A stretch of 64,000 nucleotides of DNA from Sphingomonas sp. S-NIH.Pt15_0812 (lineage in GTDB: Bacteria; Pseudomonadota; Alphaproteobacteria; Sphingomonadales; Sphingomonadaceae): the NCBI RefSeq assembly GCF_003951315.1, contig NZ_QLJH01000020.1:1-64000 (forward strand). The letters run 5' to 3'. The position numbers were made by a program, and so were the translations under genes. Under the pieces are notes generated by a model. That model had not been told where the DNA came from and did no database searches. It was given only the letters and a program-made list of their open reading frames with translations. The stretch's first letter is position 1. Every line of letters starts with the position of its first letter. Below, piece by piece: positions 51,654-60,711 of this stretch.

Positions 51654-52277
51654 TCACTTTGTGCCAGTGACTACGATCAGCGGATCGCCCGTGCTGCCAT
51701 CGGCCAGCACCTCGGTTTCCACCGCGGCGAACTTGGACCGCTCCATGTACAGGTGGATCAAGCGCGCCTGTCCGGCCATATCGAGCGCCCGCCAGATACG
51801 TACGGCTTTCGTCGGAAAGCAGCGGTTTGAATAGCTGACGGCGAAAAGCCCGCCCGGCCGCAACACGCGGCGAACCTCAGCAAAGACCTCTACCGGTCGC
51901 TGGAGATACTGAATCCCGACGCAACACAGAGCTACATCGACGCTACCATCGGGCAGCAGCAGCGCGGGTGTAGCATTTAGATCGGTGATGAACCATCGGT
52001 CGAGGCGATCATTGGCCCGCAACTCGGCTGCGTTCATGCCGTGGCCGATAACTTCGGCGGTTGCGAGCGCCGCCGGCAGGTGGCTGATCCAGCTCGACAT
52101 CAGATCGAGCACGACAGCGTTCGGAGGTATGACGCGGGCGTAATAGGCGGTCAGGGCCGCGACCGCGTCATCGTCGATGTGCGAGACGAGGCGTGGGGGC
52201 GCATAGAAGGCGAGATCGTCGCCTTCATCCTGCTTGTCGAACGCGTTCGCCGGCAGTTCGACGCGTAAGTCGCTCAC
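51654..52277 (-). CDS. Class I SAM-dependent methyltransferase
   Basis: A 207-residue methyltransferase. Motif I region is AVVLDLMSSWISHLPAALA (a divergent GxGxG), and VDVALCCVGIQYLQRPVEVF and EVRRVLRPGGLFAVSYSNRC are the motif IV-VI regions, as in UbiE-like Methyltransf_11 proteins. The unusual motif I (DLMSSWISH) matches a widespread small family of unknown substrate. Its ATG overlaps the aldo/keto reductase stop by 4 bases, so the two are co-expressed. Confidence 0.88.
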   Translation of the reverse strand: MSDLRVELPANAFDKQDEGDDLAFYAPPRLVSHIDDDAVAALTAYYARVIPPNAVVLDLMSSWISHLPAALATAEVIGHGMNAAELRANDRLDRWFITDLNATPALLLPDGSVDVALCCVGIQYLQRPVEVFAEVRRVLRPGGLFAVSYSNRCFPTKAVRIWRALDMAGQARLIHLYMERSKFAAVETEVLADGSTGDPLIVVTGTK

Positions 52278-53254
52278 GCGAAGCCGACGACGGCATGCGG
52301 AACATAGGGCGCTTCCAGCCGAGCGATCTCTGTCTCGGTAAGGCCGACCGCGAGCGCGGCGATCGCGTCGTCGAGATGTGCTTGTTTGGAAGCGCCGATG
52401 ATCGGTGCCGATACCTCGGACTTGGCCAACACCCAGGCAAGTGCGATCTGCGCGCGAGGCACGCCACGTTCTGTCGCGACTGTTGCAACCGCTTCCACGA
52501 CCTTGCGATCCGCCTCGACGGTATGGGCGTAGAGCGTCTTTCCGAATTCGTCAGTTTTCGACCGCTCCGTCTGATCGTTCCAATCGCGCGTCAAGCGGCC
52601 GCGGGCCAGCGGGCTCCACGGAATGACCCCGATTCCCTCCGCCTCGCACAGCGGTAGCATCTCGCGCTCTTCCTCGCGGTAGAGCAGATTGAGGTAATTC
52701 TGCATCGTCGCAAAACGGGTCCAGCCATTGGCCTCGGAGACGTGGAGCATGGTCGCGAATTGCCACGCGTACATCGACGAGGCGCCGATGTAGCGCGCTT
52801 TGCCTGCCTTCACGACGTCGTGAAGTGCCTCCAGCGTCTCCTCGATCGGCACCTCATGATCGAAGCGGTGTATCTGGTAGAGGTCGATGTAATCGGTGCC
52901 GAGCCGTTTCAGGCTAGCGTCGATCTCCGCCATGATCGCCTTGCGGGACAGGCCTGCACCGTTCGGCCCGGGCCGCATGCGACCGTGCACCTTGGTGGCG
53001 ATCACGACCTCGTCGCGGCGCGCGAACTCCTTGAGCGCGCGGCCGACAATTTCTTCGGACGTGCCGTCCGAATAGACGTTGGCGGTGTCGAAGAAATTGA
53101 TCCCAGCCTCGACTGCCTTGCGCAGGAGCGGACGGCTTATCTCTTCGTCGAGTGTCCATGCGTGGTTGCCGCGATCCGGTGTACCGTAGGTCATGCACCC
53201 AAGGCACAAGCGTGACACGTCGAGGCCGGTGCTGCCGAGTTTCGTATATTCCAT
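52274..53254 (-). CDS. Aldo/keto reductase (copy 3)
   Basis: A 326-residue reductase. Asp/Tyr in FFDTANVYSDGTSE, Lys in EVVIATKVHG, His in DLYQIHRFDHEVP, and WSPLARGRLTRDW plus PIIGASKQAHL for the cofactor. It belongs to the AKR11/AKR13-like branch and is closer to copy 1 than to copy 2 in the DLYQIH block. The start at 53254 (MEYTKLGSTGLDV) matches the family; a GTG at 53266 is also possible. Operon with the methyltransferase. Confidence 0.93.
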   Translation of the reverse strand: MEYTKLGSTGLDVSRLCLGCMTYGTPDRGNHAWTLDEEISRPLLRKAVEAGINFFDTANVYSDGTSEEIVGRALKEFARRDEVVIATKVHGRMRPGPNGAGLSRKAIMAEIDASLKRLGTDYIDLYQIHRFDHEVPIEETLEALHDVVKAGKARYIGASSMYAWQFATMLHVSEANGWTRFATMQNYLNLLYREEEREMLPLCEAEGIGVIPWSPLARGRLTRDWNDQTERSKTDEFGKTLYAHTVEADRKVVEAVATVATERGVPRAQIALAWVLAKSEVSAPIIGASKQAHLDDAIAALAVGLTETEIARLEAPYVPHAVVGFA

Positions 53255-53362
53255 GTGCCGTCTCACGCTGGGGGTTCGACGAATTGAACGGGCGGGAGGA
53301 CGATGTGCTCCATGTTCTTGATCATGCGTGGAGTTGTATGGGTCGGAACGCTGGCAGGCTCG

Positions 53363-54280
53363 TCAGCAGTCCCCAATCTGCATGGCAAGCCTTTGACCCG
53401 ATAGCCATGCGGCCTCGACCCGAGGGCCCAGCAGCCAGTCGCCACAAGCACCAAGCTTGATCTCGGCGTTCCAAATCGCACCGCGGTCCAAAGCTGTAGC
53501 TTTTGCATATCGCCAACGATGGGCACTGGTCGCGATGGCCTTCATCCGGTCGGTGCCGATATGGGCACTCAACGCTGCAAGTAGCGCCTGCTCGATTATC
53601 TCTGGTTGATCTTCAAGATGCTCGCGTGACCACTCAGCTGTGGCTTGAAGGACCCAGGCCTCGGGTCCGGTGCGCCCTGGCTTTGTCGAGTTGCGGACGG
53701 CCGAGCCGATGATGCCAAGATCTGTCAGCCGGTCACTGTCGATGAGCAGTGGACTATCGAATGCCGCCATGACCGTCCAACACGGATCGGAAACCGCAGA
53801 GCGGGCGGCGTCGGCTATCGATGCGTCATGCTCACAAGCCAAGGCTGGAACCTGTTCGGCTGGGATCGACAGAATGACAGCGTCAAATACGTCTCCGTCC
53901 AATCGCCATTGACCGTCATAATGAAGCGCGTCGATGCGGGTATTCCATCGGACATCGCACTCATCTGCCATCGCTCGTATCGGCGTGTTCATCGACGGCA
54001 TACCGACCCAGGCATCATCACCGGCCGGCGGCCAGGATGCGACCTGACCGGCCTCTGCCCAAAGTGCGACCCGTGCGATGAAGGCGGGATCGCGAACCGT
54101 GAAGTACTGGGCGCCGTGATCGAACGACGCTTCACCGAGCGGCGTGCTCATCCGGCGCGTCGACATCCTCCCGCCAGGACCACGCCCTTTGTCAAACAGC
54201 ACCGAGGAGTGACCCTGCTCGTGTAGCTTCTGCGCACAGGATAGTCCTGCCATCCCCGCTCCGACGATACCTATCCGCAT
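53363..54280 (-). CDS. Renalase-like FAD-dependent amine oxidase family protein
   Basis: A 305-residue flavoprotein. The dinucleotide motif IGIVGAGMAGLSCAQKL starts at residue 3, followed by FDKGRGPGGRMSTRR, the hallmark of the renalase/NAD(P)-binding FAD family, and ASFDHGAQYFTVRDPAF. The C-terminus GDWLLGPRVEAAWLSGQRLA contacts FAD. Members oxidise mis-reduced NAD(P)H isomers or unknown amines. It stands alone on the minus strand between aldo/keto reductase copy 3 and GMC copy B. Confidence 0.9.
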   Translation of the reverse strand: MRIGIVGAGMAGLSCAQKLHEQGHSSVLFDKGRGPGGRMSTRRMSTPLGEASFDHGAQYFTVRDPAFIARVALWAEAGQVASWPPAGDDAWVGMPSMNTPIRAMADECDVRWNTRIDALHYDGQWRLDGDVFDAVILSIPAEQVPALACEHDASIADAARSAVSDPCWTVMAAFDSPLLIDSDRLTDLGIIGSAVRNSTKPGRTGPEAWVLQATAEWSREHLEDQPEIIEQALLAALSAHIGTDRMKAIATSAHRWRYAKATALDRGAIWNAEIKLGACGDWLLGPRVEAAWLSGQRLAMQIGDC

Positions 54281-54454
54281 CCTGCTCCCATCCGACTATA
54301 TGGCATCCGACCTCTTGGCGGCCTCGGTGGTGATGAAACGACGGGGCGGGTCAATGGAGCCGACTGGTGGACGATGTCATGATAGGCGCGTGTCGAACTT
54401 CGATATCTCTCACGAACCGCCGGATCGAATATCCTTATGAGGAACACCGTTTGT

Positions 54455-55993
54455 CTACCGTGATGCCGTAAGAAACCGGTCTGCCGTTCTCAGAGACAAA
54501 GCCATGATGGTCAGTGCCGGATTAGCAGCTAATGCGCTGGGAAACACCGAATTGTCGCAAATCAGCAGGTTGGGGATGTCGAAGCTGCGTCCGTCGCGAT
54601 CGACCACCGCCTGGTCGTCGGAGTCGCCCATCCGGCAGGTGCCGATCGTATGCGCGGAGCGATCGACCGCGAAGATGTCGCGGGCGCCCGCTGCCTCCCA
54701 GATTGCGGTCATTGTCCCGCGCGCATGACGATCGATCGCGCGTTCGTTGGCGTGATAGCTGAAATCGATGCGCGCTTTACGATGCCCGAAGCCATCGACC
54801 TCGTCCGACAGCGTCAGGCGATTGTCGGGATGCGGCAGGCAGTCGCCGTTGATGCCGATCCCGGCCATGCCGTTATAGCCGCGCAGCAACTCTTGCAGTC
54901 GCGGACCCCACATGCCCGCACCGCGCGCCAGTCCGTTGGCGAGGTTGACCGGGAGCACGCCGAGGCTCTGGATGAGGTAGCCGCCCGCGAAATCGGCATC
55001 GGCGGGGCGTATCATATCCTCGGTGATCAGCGAGGAGGGATAGCCACGGTTCATCCGCATCGTGGCGTCGAAGCTGCCCCAGACCTGCGTCGCGACATGG
55101 GCCATGAAGTTGCGCCCGACCTGCCCGCTGGAATTGGCCAGGCCCAGGTTCAGGAGAAGACGGGGCGTCTCCACTCCGCCGGCACATAGGAATACCGCGC
55201 GACAGCGTTGGCGGCGGTCCTCACCATCCTGATGATAGACCACGCCGCAGATACGGCCCGCACCGTCGAACTCGAATGACAGGACGCGCGCTCGGGCACG
55301 CACCTCTGCGCCGTGCGCGATCGCGCGCGGCAGATAGGTGGTATCCATGCTGGTTTTGGCGGCGTTGCGGCATCCTTGGTGGCACGTGCCACAGTTCACG
55401 CATGCCTGTCGCTGTCCCCAATATGGCTGATCGCGATCGCGTGAAACTAACGCTGCGGGCGCATCGGTGACGGTGATGCCGATTGCTTCGCAACCACGTG
55501 CCATAGCATCGGCCGAGGCGTTGCGCGCGACCGGTGGATAGGCATAGCGACGCGCATCGTCCCAAGGATAATGTGCAGGGCCGGACACGCCGGTGTCCGC
55601 CTCGACACAGGCGATATAGTTGATCAGCTCGCCGTGCGCGACCGGCCAGTCGGCACCTTCGCCGGTCATTGTCTTGAGTTGAAGGTCGCGAGGATCAGGA
55701 CGCGGGCAGAATGCACCCCAGTGTAGCATTGACCCGCCGACGCCCATGCCGGAATTATTTGAACCAAAGGCGGTCGGATCGTCCCCTCCGCTCAGCCGCT
55801 CTTCCATCCAATAAATGTCTGCGGCGAGTTCGTCGGCGACATGCTCATGCGGCTGGAAAGCGCGGCCTGCCTCGAGCGCCACGACCGACAGCCCCGCCTC
55901 GGCAAGGCTGGCGAGCAGTGGCGCGCCACCAGCACCGGTGCCGATGACGACCGCATCGACCGTATCATTGCCGGAATAGGGAGCGCGACTCAT
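54455..55993 (-). CDS. GMC oxidoreductase with cysteine cluster (copy B, gluconate dehydrogenase-like)
   Basis: A 512-residue flavoprotein. DAVVIGTGAGGAPLLASLAE binds FAD, GVGGSMLHWGAF is the GMC middle motif, and AHTIGTCRMG with LLICDNSVFPSALAANPALT forms the C-terminal domain. The cluster CVNCGTCHQGCRNAA (about residues 196-210) is seen in gluconate 2-dehydrogenase-type large subunits. The ATG at 55993 overlaps the stop of the hydrolase-subunit 3 fusion as ATGA, so the two chains are made together and are likely partners. No signal peptide. Confidence 0.92.
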   Translation of the reverse strand: MSRAPYSGNDTVDAVVIGTGAGGAPLLASLAEAGLSVVALEAGRAFQPHEHVADELAADIYWMEERLSGGDDPTAFGSNNSGMGVGGSMLHWGAFCPRPDPRDLQLKTMTGEGADWPVAHGELINYIACVEADTGVSGPAHYPWDDARRYAYPPVARNASADAMARGCEAIGITVTDAPAALVSRDRDQPYWGQRQACVNCGTCHQGCRNAAKTSMDTTYLPRAIAHGAEVRARARVLSFEFDGAGRICGVVYHQDGEDRRQRCRAVFLCAGGVETPRLLLNLGLANSSGQVGRNFMAHVATQVWGSFDATMRMNRGYPSSLITEDMIRPADADFAGGYLIQSLGVLPVNLANGLARGAGMWGPRLQELLRGYNGMAGIGINGDCLPHPDNRLTLSDEVDGFGHRKARIDFSYHANERAIDRHARGTMTAIWEAAGARDIFAVDRSAHTIGTCRMGDSDDQAVVDRDGRSFDIPNLLICDNSVFPSALAANPALTIMALSLRTADRFLTASR

Positions 55994-57342
55994 GCATTCA
56001 CCTCCGCGGCGATCTGCCAATGTTCGAGGTCGTTTGCGGCGGTACGGCTATAGCCCTGCTTGCGAGGGCCATCGCCACCAACTGCGAAACCGTCATAGCC
56101 AATCGCAGCCATGGCTGCGGGGGTGGCGATCCATTGTCGCGCGATCTCGGCCCGCACATCTTGAAACCACAAGGTCATTTGAGTGGGCGAGAGGCGATCG
56201 GCGGTGGCGACGATGCCAACCTCACCGCCGTCGATGCGGGTCAGCCAATCAAGCTGCTCCGCAAACGACAGTGCGGCGAACCCCCCGGTCAGTGCATCCA
56301 GTGTCGCCAGCCCGTACGCCCAGGCCTGTGGGTCAGCGGGCAGCGCGGCGAAGCGCCAGCCATCACCCGCGCCGTGGACCGCTACCCCGATGCGACGCGC
56401 AAGCGCACGGTCGGCACCAGCATCGGGTAGCACATGCGCAATGAGCGCGGCCACCATATCGAGCTGCGCCGCCGACCATCCCGAGGCGTCGTCAGACAGG
56501 GGGCGGGTACGCTCCAGCATCGCTGCGCGGGTGCGCGCGCTGACGCGTTCCGAACCGAGCAATTGCGCGAACCCGACGGGCAACGCTGCTCCGGCAACCG
56601 CATCGACATGTTCGGCTATGAGCGCGGCGAGCGCGGCGGGCTGTTCATAGGGGATCAGGTGCGCGGCATCCGAGACGACGTGTACCGTGGCATTTGGATA
56701 ATGCGGCAGGTTCAGCCGTCGCTGTGTCTCCTCACCAAGGTCACCGTCCTTGCCCCCCGCGACGATCAACGTCGGAATCGTTATCTGCCCTACGCGCGCG
56801 CGCCAATCCTCGTTCGCGCCGCGCTCCAGCCAGGCGAGCCAAGCCTCGCGGCTCGAGCGCATGACATCGGCGATCGCGCGGTCGCGTAGGGAAGGGGGAA
56901 GCGGTCGCGCGGTGTTGGCGTCGACAAATGCTCCCGCATCATCGCGCGCGACTGCGCCATCGGCGACCCAGCCGATCATCTCGGCGCGGCGCTGCTCATT
57001 GATCGGCTCGGGTGCGGGCGGGGAGGCGGCGACCAGAACGACCCCCAATATTCCCGCCAGTCCTACTTCGCCTGCAACGGCGCGCGCGGCTACCAGCGTG
57101 GCGATCTTGCCTCCCATGCTGTGCCCGACGAGCACGCATGCGGTCAGGCGGTGCGCGCGAACCATGTCCGCCAAATCGTCCGCCATCGCGGCGACATCGG
57201 CATAGCCGTCATCGGCGCGAGCGCCGAATCCGGAGAGATCGAGGGCGAGGCAGGGCTGATCGGGCAGGTGGCTGCGAACCAGATCCCATTCGGCGGCACT
57301 GGTGCCAAGTGCATGTAGAAAAACTAAAGTCGGTTGGGTCAC
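55990..57342 (-). CDS. Alpha/beta hydrolase fused to gluconate 2-dehydrogenase subunit 3-like domain
   Basis: A 450-residue two-domain protein. Residues 1-250 are an alpha/beta hydrolase: LVFLHALGTSAAEWDLV, nucleophile VGHSMGGKIA, acid in VAGGKDGDLGEE, base in DAAHLIPYEQP. Residues about 275-440 resemble the gluconate 2-dehydrogenase gamma (subunit 3) family: WSAAQLDMVAALIAHVLPDA, LDALTGGFAALSFAEQLDWL, then MTLWFQDVRAEIARQWIATP and AAIGYDGFAVGG. The normal gamma subunit carries a Tat signal and pairs with a GMC chain; here the signal is replaced by a hydrolase and the GMC gene follows with a 4-base overlap. No transmembrane segment. The domain call is from pattern memory. Confidence 0.75.
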   Translation of the reverse strand: MTQPTLVFLHALGTSAAEWDLVRSHLPDQPCLALDLSGFGARADDGYADVAAMADDLADMVRAHRLTACVLVGHSMGGKIATLVAARAVAGEVGLAGILGVVLVAASPPAPEPINEQRRAEMIGWVADGAVARDDAGAFVDANTARPLPPSLRDRAIADVMRSSREAWLAWLERGANEDWRARVGQITIPTLIVAGGKDGDLGEETQRRLNLPHYPNATVHVVSDAAHLIPYEQPAALAALIAEHVDAVAGAALPVGFAQLLGSERVSARTRAAMLERTRPLSDDASGWSAAQLDMVAALIAHVLPDAGADRALARRIGVAVHGAGDGWRFAALPADPQAWAYGLATLDALTGGFAALSFAEQLDWLTRIDGGEVGIVATADRLSPTQMTLWFQDVRAEIARQWIATPAAMAAIGYDGFAVGGDGPRKQGYSRTAANDLEHWQIAAEVNA

Positions 57343-57465
57343 GCGGTCTTATCCAGCTGAAGCCCGTGCTGGACGCTACAGATGCCCACCCGTTCCCGTT
57401 TGATGTCGCAGTTGCTAAATTAATTCGAACCAAGGCGCCGGTCACCAAATATCGGTCAGCGCATG

Positions 57466-57490
57466 GGAACCCTCGACGGCAGTGAGCGCT
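57466..57490 (+). promoter_or_regulatory. Candidate EcfG-type promoter of dps
   Basis: GGAAC (57466-57470), 16-base spacer, CGCT (57487-57490), one mismatch to CGTT. It sits 35 bases before the Dps start; Dps-type genes are typical EcfG targets. Pattern match only. Confidence 0.35.
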
Positions 57491-57524
57491 TCGGCAGCAC
57501 GTCCTATCAATTGGGAGTAAGTAC

Positions 57525-58094
57525 GTGGCCAAGACGGATCAGGCGCAGCCGCAGTACAAGATCGAATATCGCGAAATCCAGCCATTCGGCACGTTGAAGG
57601 ACCTGCCGTTGGGCCTGTCGGACAATGCCCGCAAGCAGAGTATCGCAATCCTTAACCAGGTTCTCGCCGACACGATGATGTTGCGCGACCTGTACAAAAA
57701 GCATCATTGGCAGATGTCGGGCGCAACCTTTTACCAGCTGCACCTTCTGCTCGATACGCATTATGAGAAGCAGGCCGAATTGGTCGACATGATCGCCGAG
57801 CGCATCCAGTCATTGGGCGGGATCAGCATCGCAACACCGCACGACGTTGCGGAGATGACGAAAATCCCGCGTCCGCCCAAGGGCCGCGAGGATGTGCCAA
57901 CGATGCTGGCGCGATTGCTGGATGCGCACCGCATCGTTCTGGAGCAGGCGCATGAGGGGGCCAAGGCCGCCGATGAATCCGGTGACGACGGTACCAATGA
58001 CCTTTTGGTCAGCGACATCATCCGCACCGGTGAACCGCAAGTCTGGTTCATCGGCGAGCATTTGGCTGCGACCGACCTGCAGCGGGCGGGCTGA
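57525..58094 (+). CDS. dps: Dps family DNA-binding/ferritin-like protein
   Basis: A 189-residue four-helix protein. The ferroxidase residues lie in LYKKHHWQMSGATFYQLHLL and DTHYEKQAELVDMIAERIQS: His, Asp and Glu in the Dps spacing. The C-terminal part AAKA.DESGDDGTNDLLVSDI is typical. Dps stores iron and protects DNA from peroxide in starvation. GTG start has GGGAG 7 bases upstream. A possible EcfG promoter precedes it. Followed by the Rieske-FAD reductase 29 bases on. Confidence 0.92.
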   Translation: MAKTDQAQPQYKIEYREIQPFGTLKDLPLGLSDNARKQSIAILNQVLADTMMLRDLYKKHHWQMSGATFYQLHLLLDTHYEKQAELVDMIAERIQSLGGISIATPHDVAEMTKIPRPPKGREDVPTMLARLLDAHRIVLEQAHEGAKAADESGDDGTNDLLVSDIIRTGEPQVWFIGEHLAATDLQRAG

Positions 58095-58123
58095 CAGAGC
58101 GTAACAACGGAAAGGCGGCGGCG

Positions 58124-59626
58124 GTGGCGACACGAGACCTATCAAGCGGCATCGCTTCCGCCGATCTTGGGGAAGGGCAGATCATCGCGGGCCAGGCGGA
58201 CGGCATCGACATGGTGCTGGTCCGACACGATGGACGTGTATGCGCGCTGTCTGCCCTGTGCACGCATCTGAAAGCACCGCTGGCTGACGGGATCGTCGCC
58301 GATGGCACGATCCGTTGCCCGTGGCATCATGCTCGATTCAACATCAAGACCGGTGAGGCAGTCGGTGCGCCGGCTTTCGAGCCACTCGACAGTTTCGAAG
58401 TAGTCGAGGAGGATGGACGAGTACGCGTCAAAACGACGCCCGTACCAAACGAGACAACTTCACACACTCCCATACCCGATATTGGTAACGTCGTGATCGT
58501 CGGCGCGGGCGGAGCAGGCTATGCCTGTGCCGAGATGCTGGCACGGCATGGCGTGGGCTCGTCAGTCACGCTGATCGAAGATGAGGGCGAGGAACCTTAC
58601 GACCGCACCTTCTGTTCCAAGCAATATCTGGCCGGCAAGGCGGATCGCGACGGAATGGCATTATCGGTGCCGGAGGGCGTGGTAATGCGTACTCGCGCAC
58701 ATGTCATCGCGATCAACCGTGAGGACAAGACGGTCGGGTTTGAGGACGGCGCGACCTTGCCCTACGATACGCTGGTGCTGGCGACCGGCGCGGCACCGAT
58801 CGCGCCGGACTTTTACGGCGCAGATCGCGACGATGTGCATGTCCTGCGAACGGTGGCGGATGCCGATCGCCTGATCGCCGCCAGCGTGCAGGCGAAGCGC
58901 GCGATTGTGGTCGGATCAAGCTATGTCGGGCTGGAAGTCGCTGCGTCGTTAGTCGGGCGAAGGCTGGAGGTGTCGGTCATCTCCGACAGCGACGTACCGC
59001 TGAAGAAAACTGCCGGCGCGGAGGTCGGCGCGATGGTCCGCGACCTGCACGAAGCGAACGGCGTCACCTTTCATGATGCCCGCCGTATTGCGCGGTGGGA
59101 CGGAAGAACCGCGATACTCAACGACGGAACGCGCATCGATGCCGACTTGGTCGTCGCTGGAATCGGCGCCAAGCCGCGTGTCGATTTAGCTGCGCTTGCC
59201 GGACTTGTGCTTGCGGACAAGGCCGAGGGCGGGGGCGTACGTGTCGACGACCATCTGCGCACATCCGATCGTGCAATTCATGCGATCGGGGACATTGCGA
59301 GCGTGCCGGACCGTCGGCTGGGGCATTCGATCCGCGTCGAGCATTGGGTGGTCGCGCAGCGCATGGGTCAATGGCTCGCGCGCTACCTGCTAGGGCAGGC
59401 GACATATGGATATGACGCCGTACCATTCTTCTGGTCGGGGCATTACGATCTCAGCCTTCGCTATGTTGGGCATGTCGCCTCGCCCGATAACCGCACCATA
59501 AATGGTGACGTGGCGGCGCAGGATATGGCAGTGCGCTTTATGGAAGCTGGGCACGAGCAGGCGCTGCTGACTGCCGGGCGCGACAAGCTGTCGTTGAAAC
59601 GCGAGCATGAGTGGGAGCGGCGGTAA
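58124..59626 (+). CDS. Rieske/FAD pyridine nucleotide oxidoreductase (AIFM3-like)
   Basis: A 500-residue protein. Residues 10-100 are a Rieske [2Fe-2S] domain with CTHLKAPL and CPWHHARF as cluster ligands (C-x-H, C-x2-H). From 120 onward is a ferredoxin-reductase-type FAD/NAD(P) fold: VVIVGAGGAGYACAEMLARH, LVLATGAAPIAPDF, AIVVGSSYVGLEVAASLVGR and IHAIGDIASVPDRRLGHSIR. The layout is that of AIFM3/apoptosis-inducing-factor-like reductases or the reductase part of Rieske oxygenase systems. GTG start; near the dps stop, so probably co-transcribed and linked to redox stress. Confidence 0.93.
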   Translation: MATRDLSSGIASADLGEGQIIAGQADGIDMVLVRHDGRVCALSALCTHLKAPLADGIVADGTIRCPWHHARFNIKTGEAVGAPAFEPLDSFEVVEEDGRVRVKTTPVPNETTSHTPIPDIGNVVIVGAGGAGYACAEMLARHGVGSSVTLIEDEGEEPYDRTFCSKQYLAGKADRDGMALSVPEGVVMRTRAHVIAINREDKTVGFEDGATLPYDTLVLATGAAPIAPDFYGADRDDVHVLRTVADADRLIAASVQAKRAIVVGSSYVGLEVAASLVGRRLEVSVISDSDVPLKKTAGAEVGAMVRDLHEANGVTFHDARRIARWDGRTAILNDGTRIDADLVVAGIGAKPRVDLAALAGLVLADKAEGGGVRVDDHLRTSDRAIHAIGDIASVPDRRLGHSIRVEHWVVAQRMGQWLARYLLGQATYGYDAVPFFWSGHYDLSLRYVGHVASPDNRTINGDVAAQDMAVRFMEAGHEQALLTAGRDKLSLKREHEWERR

Positions 59627-59769
59627 ACCGGCGCTTCCGGGAAACGCATCCCAGGTCAAATGCCGTCATTTCGGCGAGAACTGGAATTTCCTGTCGCACC
59701 ATATAGGCAAGAGCATCCGAACGTCCCGGCGTTGGTGAGAACGACCCATATGTGCAGGCGGATCACGCG

Positions 59770-60711
59770 CTATGTCAGCGCCAGCATCCACAGATGCGCG
59801 CCACCAGTGATAAACAGTCGGGCCTGATCGCCGTCGAAGGTGCAGTTGCTGCATATGGATGGCGTCGGAACGGTAGCAAGGTGGTTGGCGGCGTCATCGA
59901 AAACCTCGATCCCGGCGTTCGAGCTGCTCCACAGCCAGCCGCGGCGGTCGACACTGAAGCCATCGGGGATTCCCTCGGGCACGGTCGCGAAGCGACGTTT
60001 GTTCGACAGTGTCGCGCCATCCCAGTCGAAGGTGAAGATGGCGACGTCACCCTCACTATGTTCGGGCGTCTGCGAAGCGTAGAGGGTCCGGCCGTCGGGC
60101 GAAAAGGCGAGGCCGTTGGGCTGCTTCATATCCGCCATCCGTCGCGCCGTGCCATCCGCACCGATGCGACAGAGCGCGGTACGGCCACTTTCGCTGTGGC
60201 CCGGTATGCCTTGTCGCGGGTTCTCGAGCCCGAAAGTCGGGTCGCTGAACCAGATCGTGCCGTCCGCCGCTACGATGAGGTCGTTGGGCGCGTTGAGCCG
60301 GCTGCCTTCCGCACTGGTGGCGATCGGGGTCGCAATTCCCTTGCCTTCCGAGCGGCTGATCGCACGGCGTCCATGTTCGCAATGCACGAGTGCACCGTCC
60401 GGCAGTATGGCATTGCCGTTGGTGAACGGCGTCGCATCGAGCAGCACGTCAACCGCGCCGTTGACGCGCCAGCCGAGTACGCGGCGTCCAACGATATCGC
60501 TCCAAACCAACGTCTGCTCCTGCGGCCACCATGCAGGTCCCTCGCTCCAGCTGGCCTGATCGTACAGGGTGAGAAGCCGCGCGTTGCCTAGCACTGCGCG
60601 TGCTTCGGGGCGGTGGATGCGCGGTGGGTCAACATCCGTCGGGACAGGTGCTCCGGGCGGACGGAGCCGCGCCGGGATCAGCACGGGCGCGAGCTGGAGC
60701 GCGGAGTTCAT
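59770..60711 (-). CDS. SMP-30/gluconolactonase family lactonase (copy B)
   Basis: A 313-residue six-bladed propeller. Metal-site pieces are WSEGPAWWPQEQTLVWSDI, SRLNAPNDLIVAADGTIWFS and FSPDGRTLYASQT. It shares NGNA..PDG...HCEHGRR.ISRS with copy A. A QxxLAP-like start without a signal peptide suggests a cytosolic enzyme. The ATG at 60711 overlaps the cupin stop as ATGA. Together the pair forms a second lactonase/cupin unit next to the GMC copy B region. Confidence 0.92.
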   Translation of the reverse strand: MNSALQLAPVLIPARLRPPGAPVPTDVDPPRIHRPEARAVLGNARLLTLYDQASWSEGPAWWPQEQTLVWSDIVGRRVLGWRVNGAVDVLLDATPFTNGNAILPDGALVHCEHGRRAISRSEGKGIATPIATSAEGSRLNAPNDLIVAADGTIWFSDPTFGLENPRQGIPGHSESGRTALCRIGADGTARRMADMKQPNGLAFSPDGRTLYASQTPEHSEGDVAIFTFDWDGATLSNKRRFATVPEGIPDGFSVDRRGWLWSSSNAGIEVFDDAANHLATVPTPSICSNCTFDGDQARLFITGGAHLWMLALT

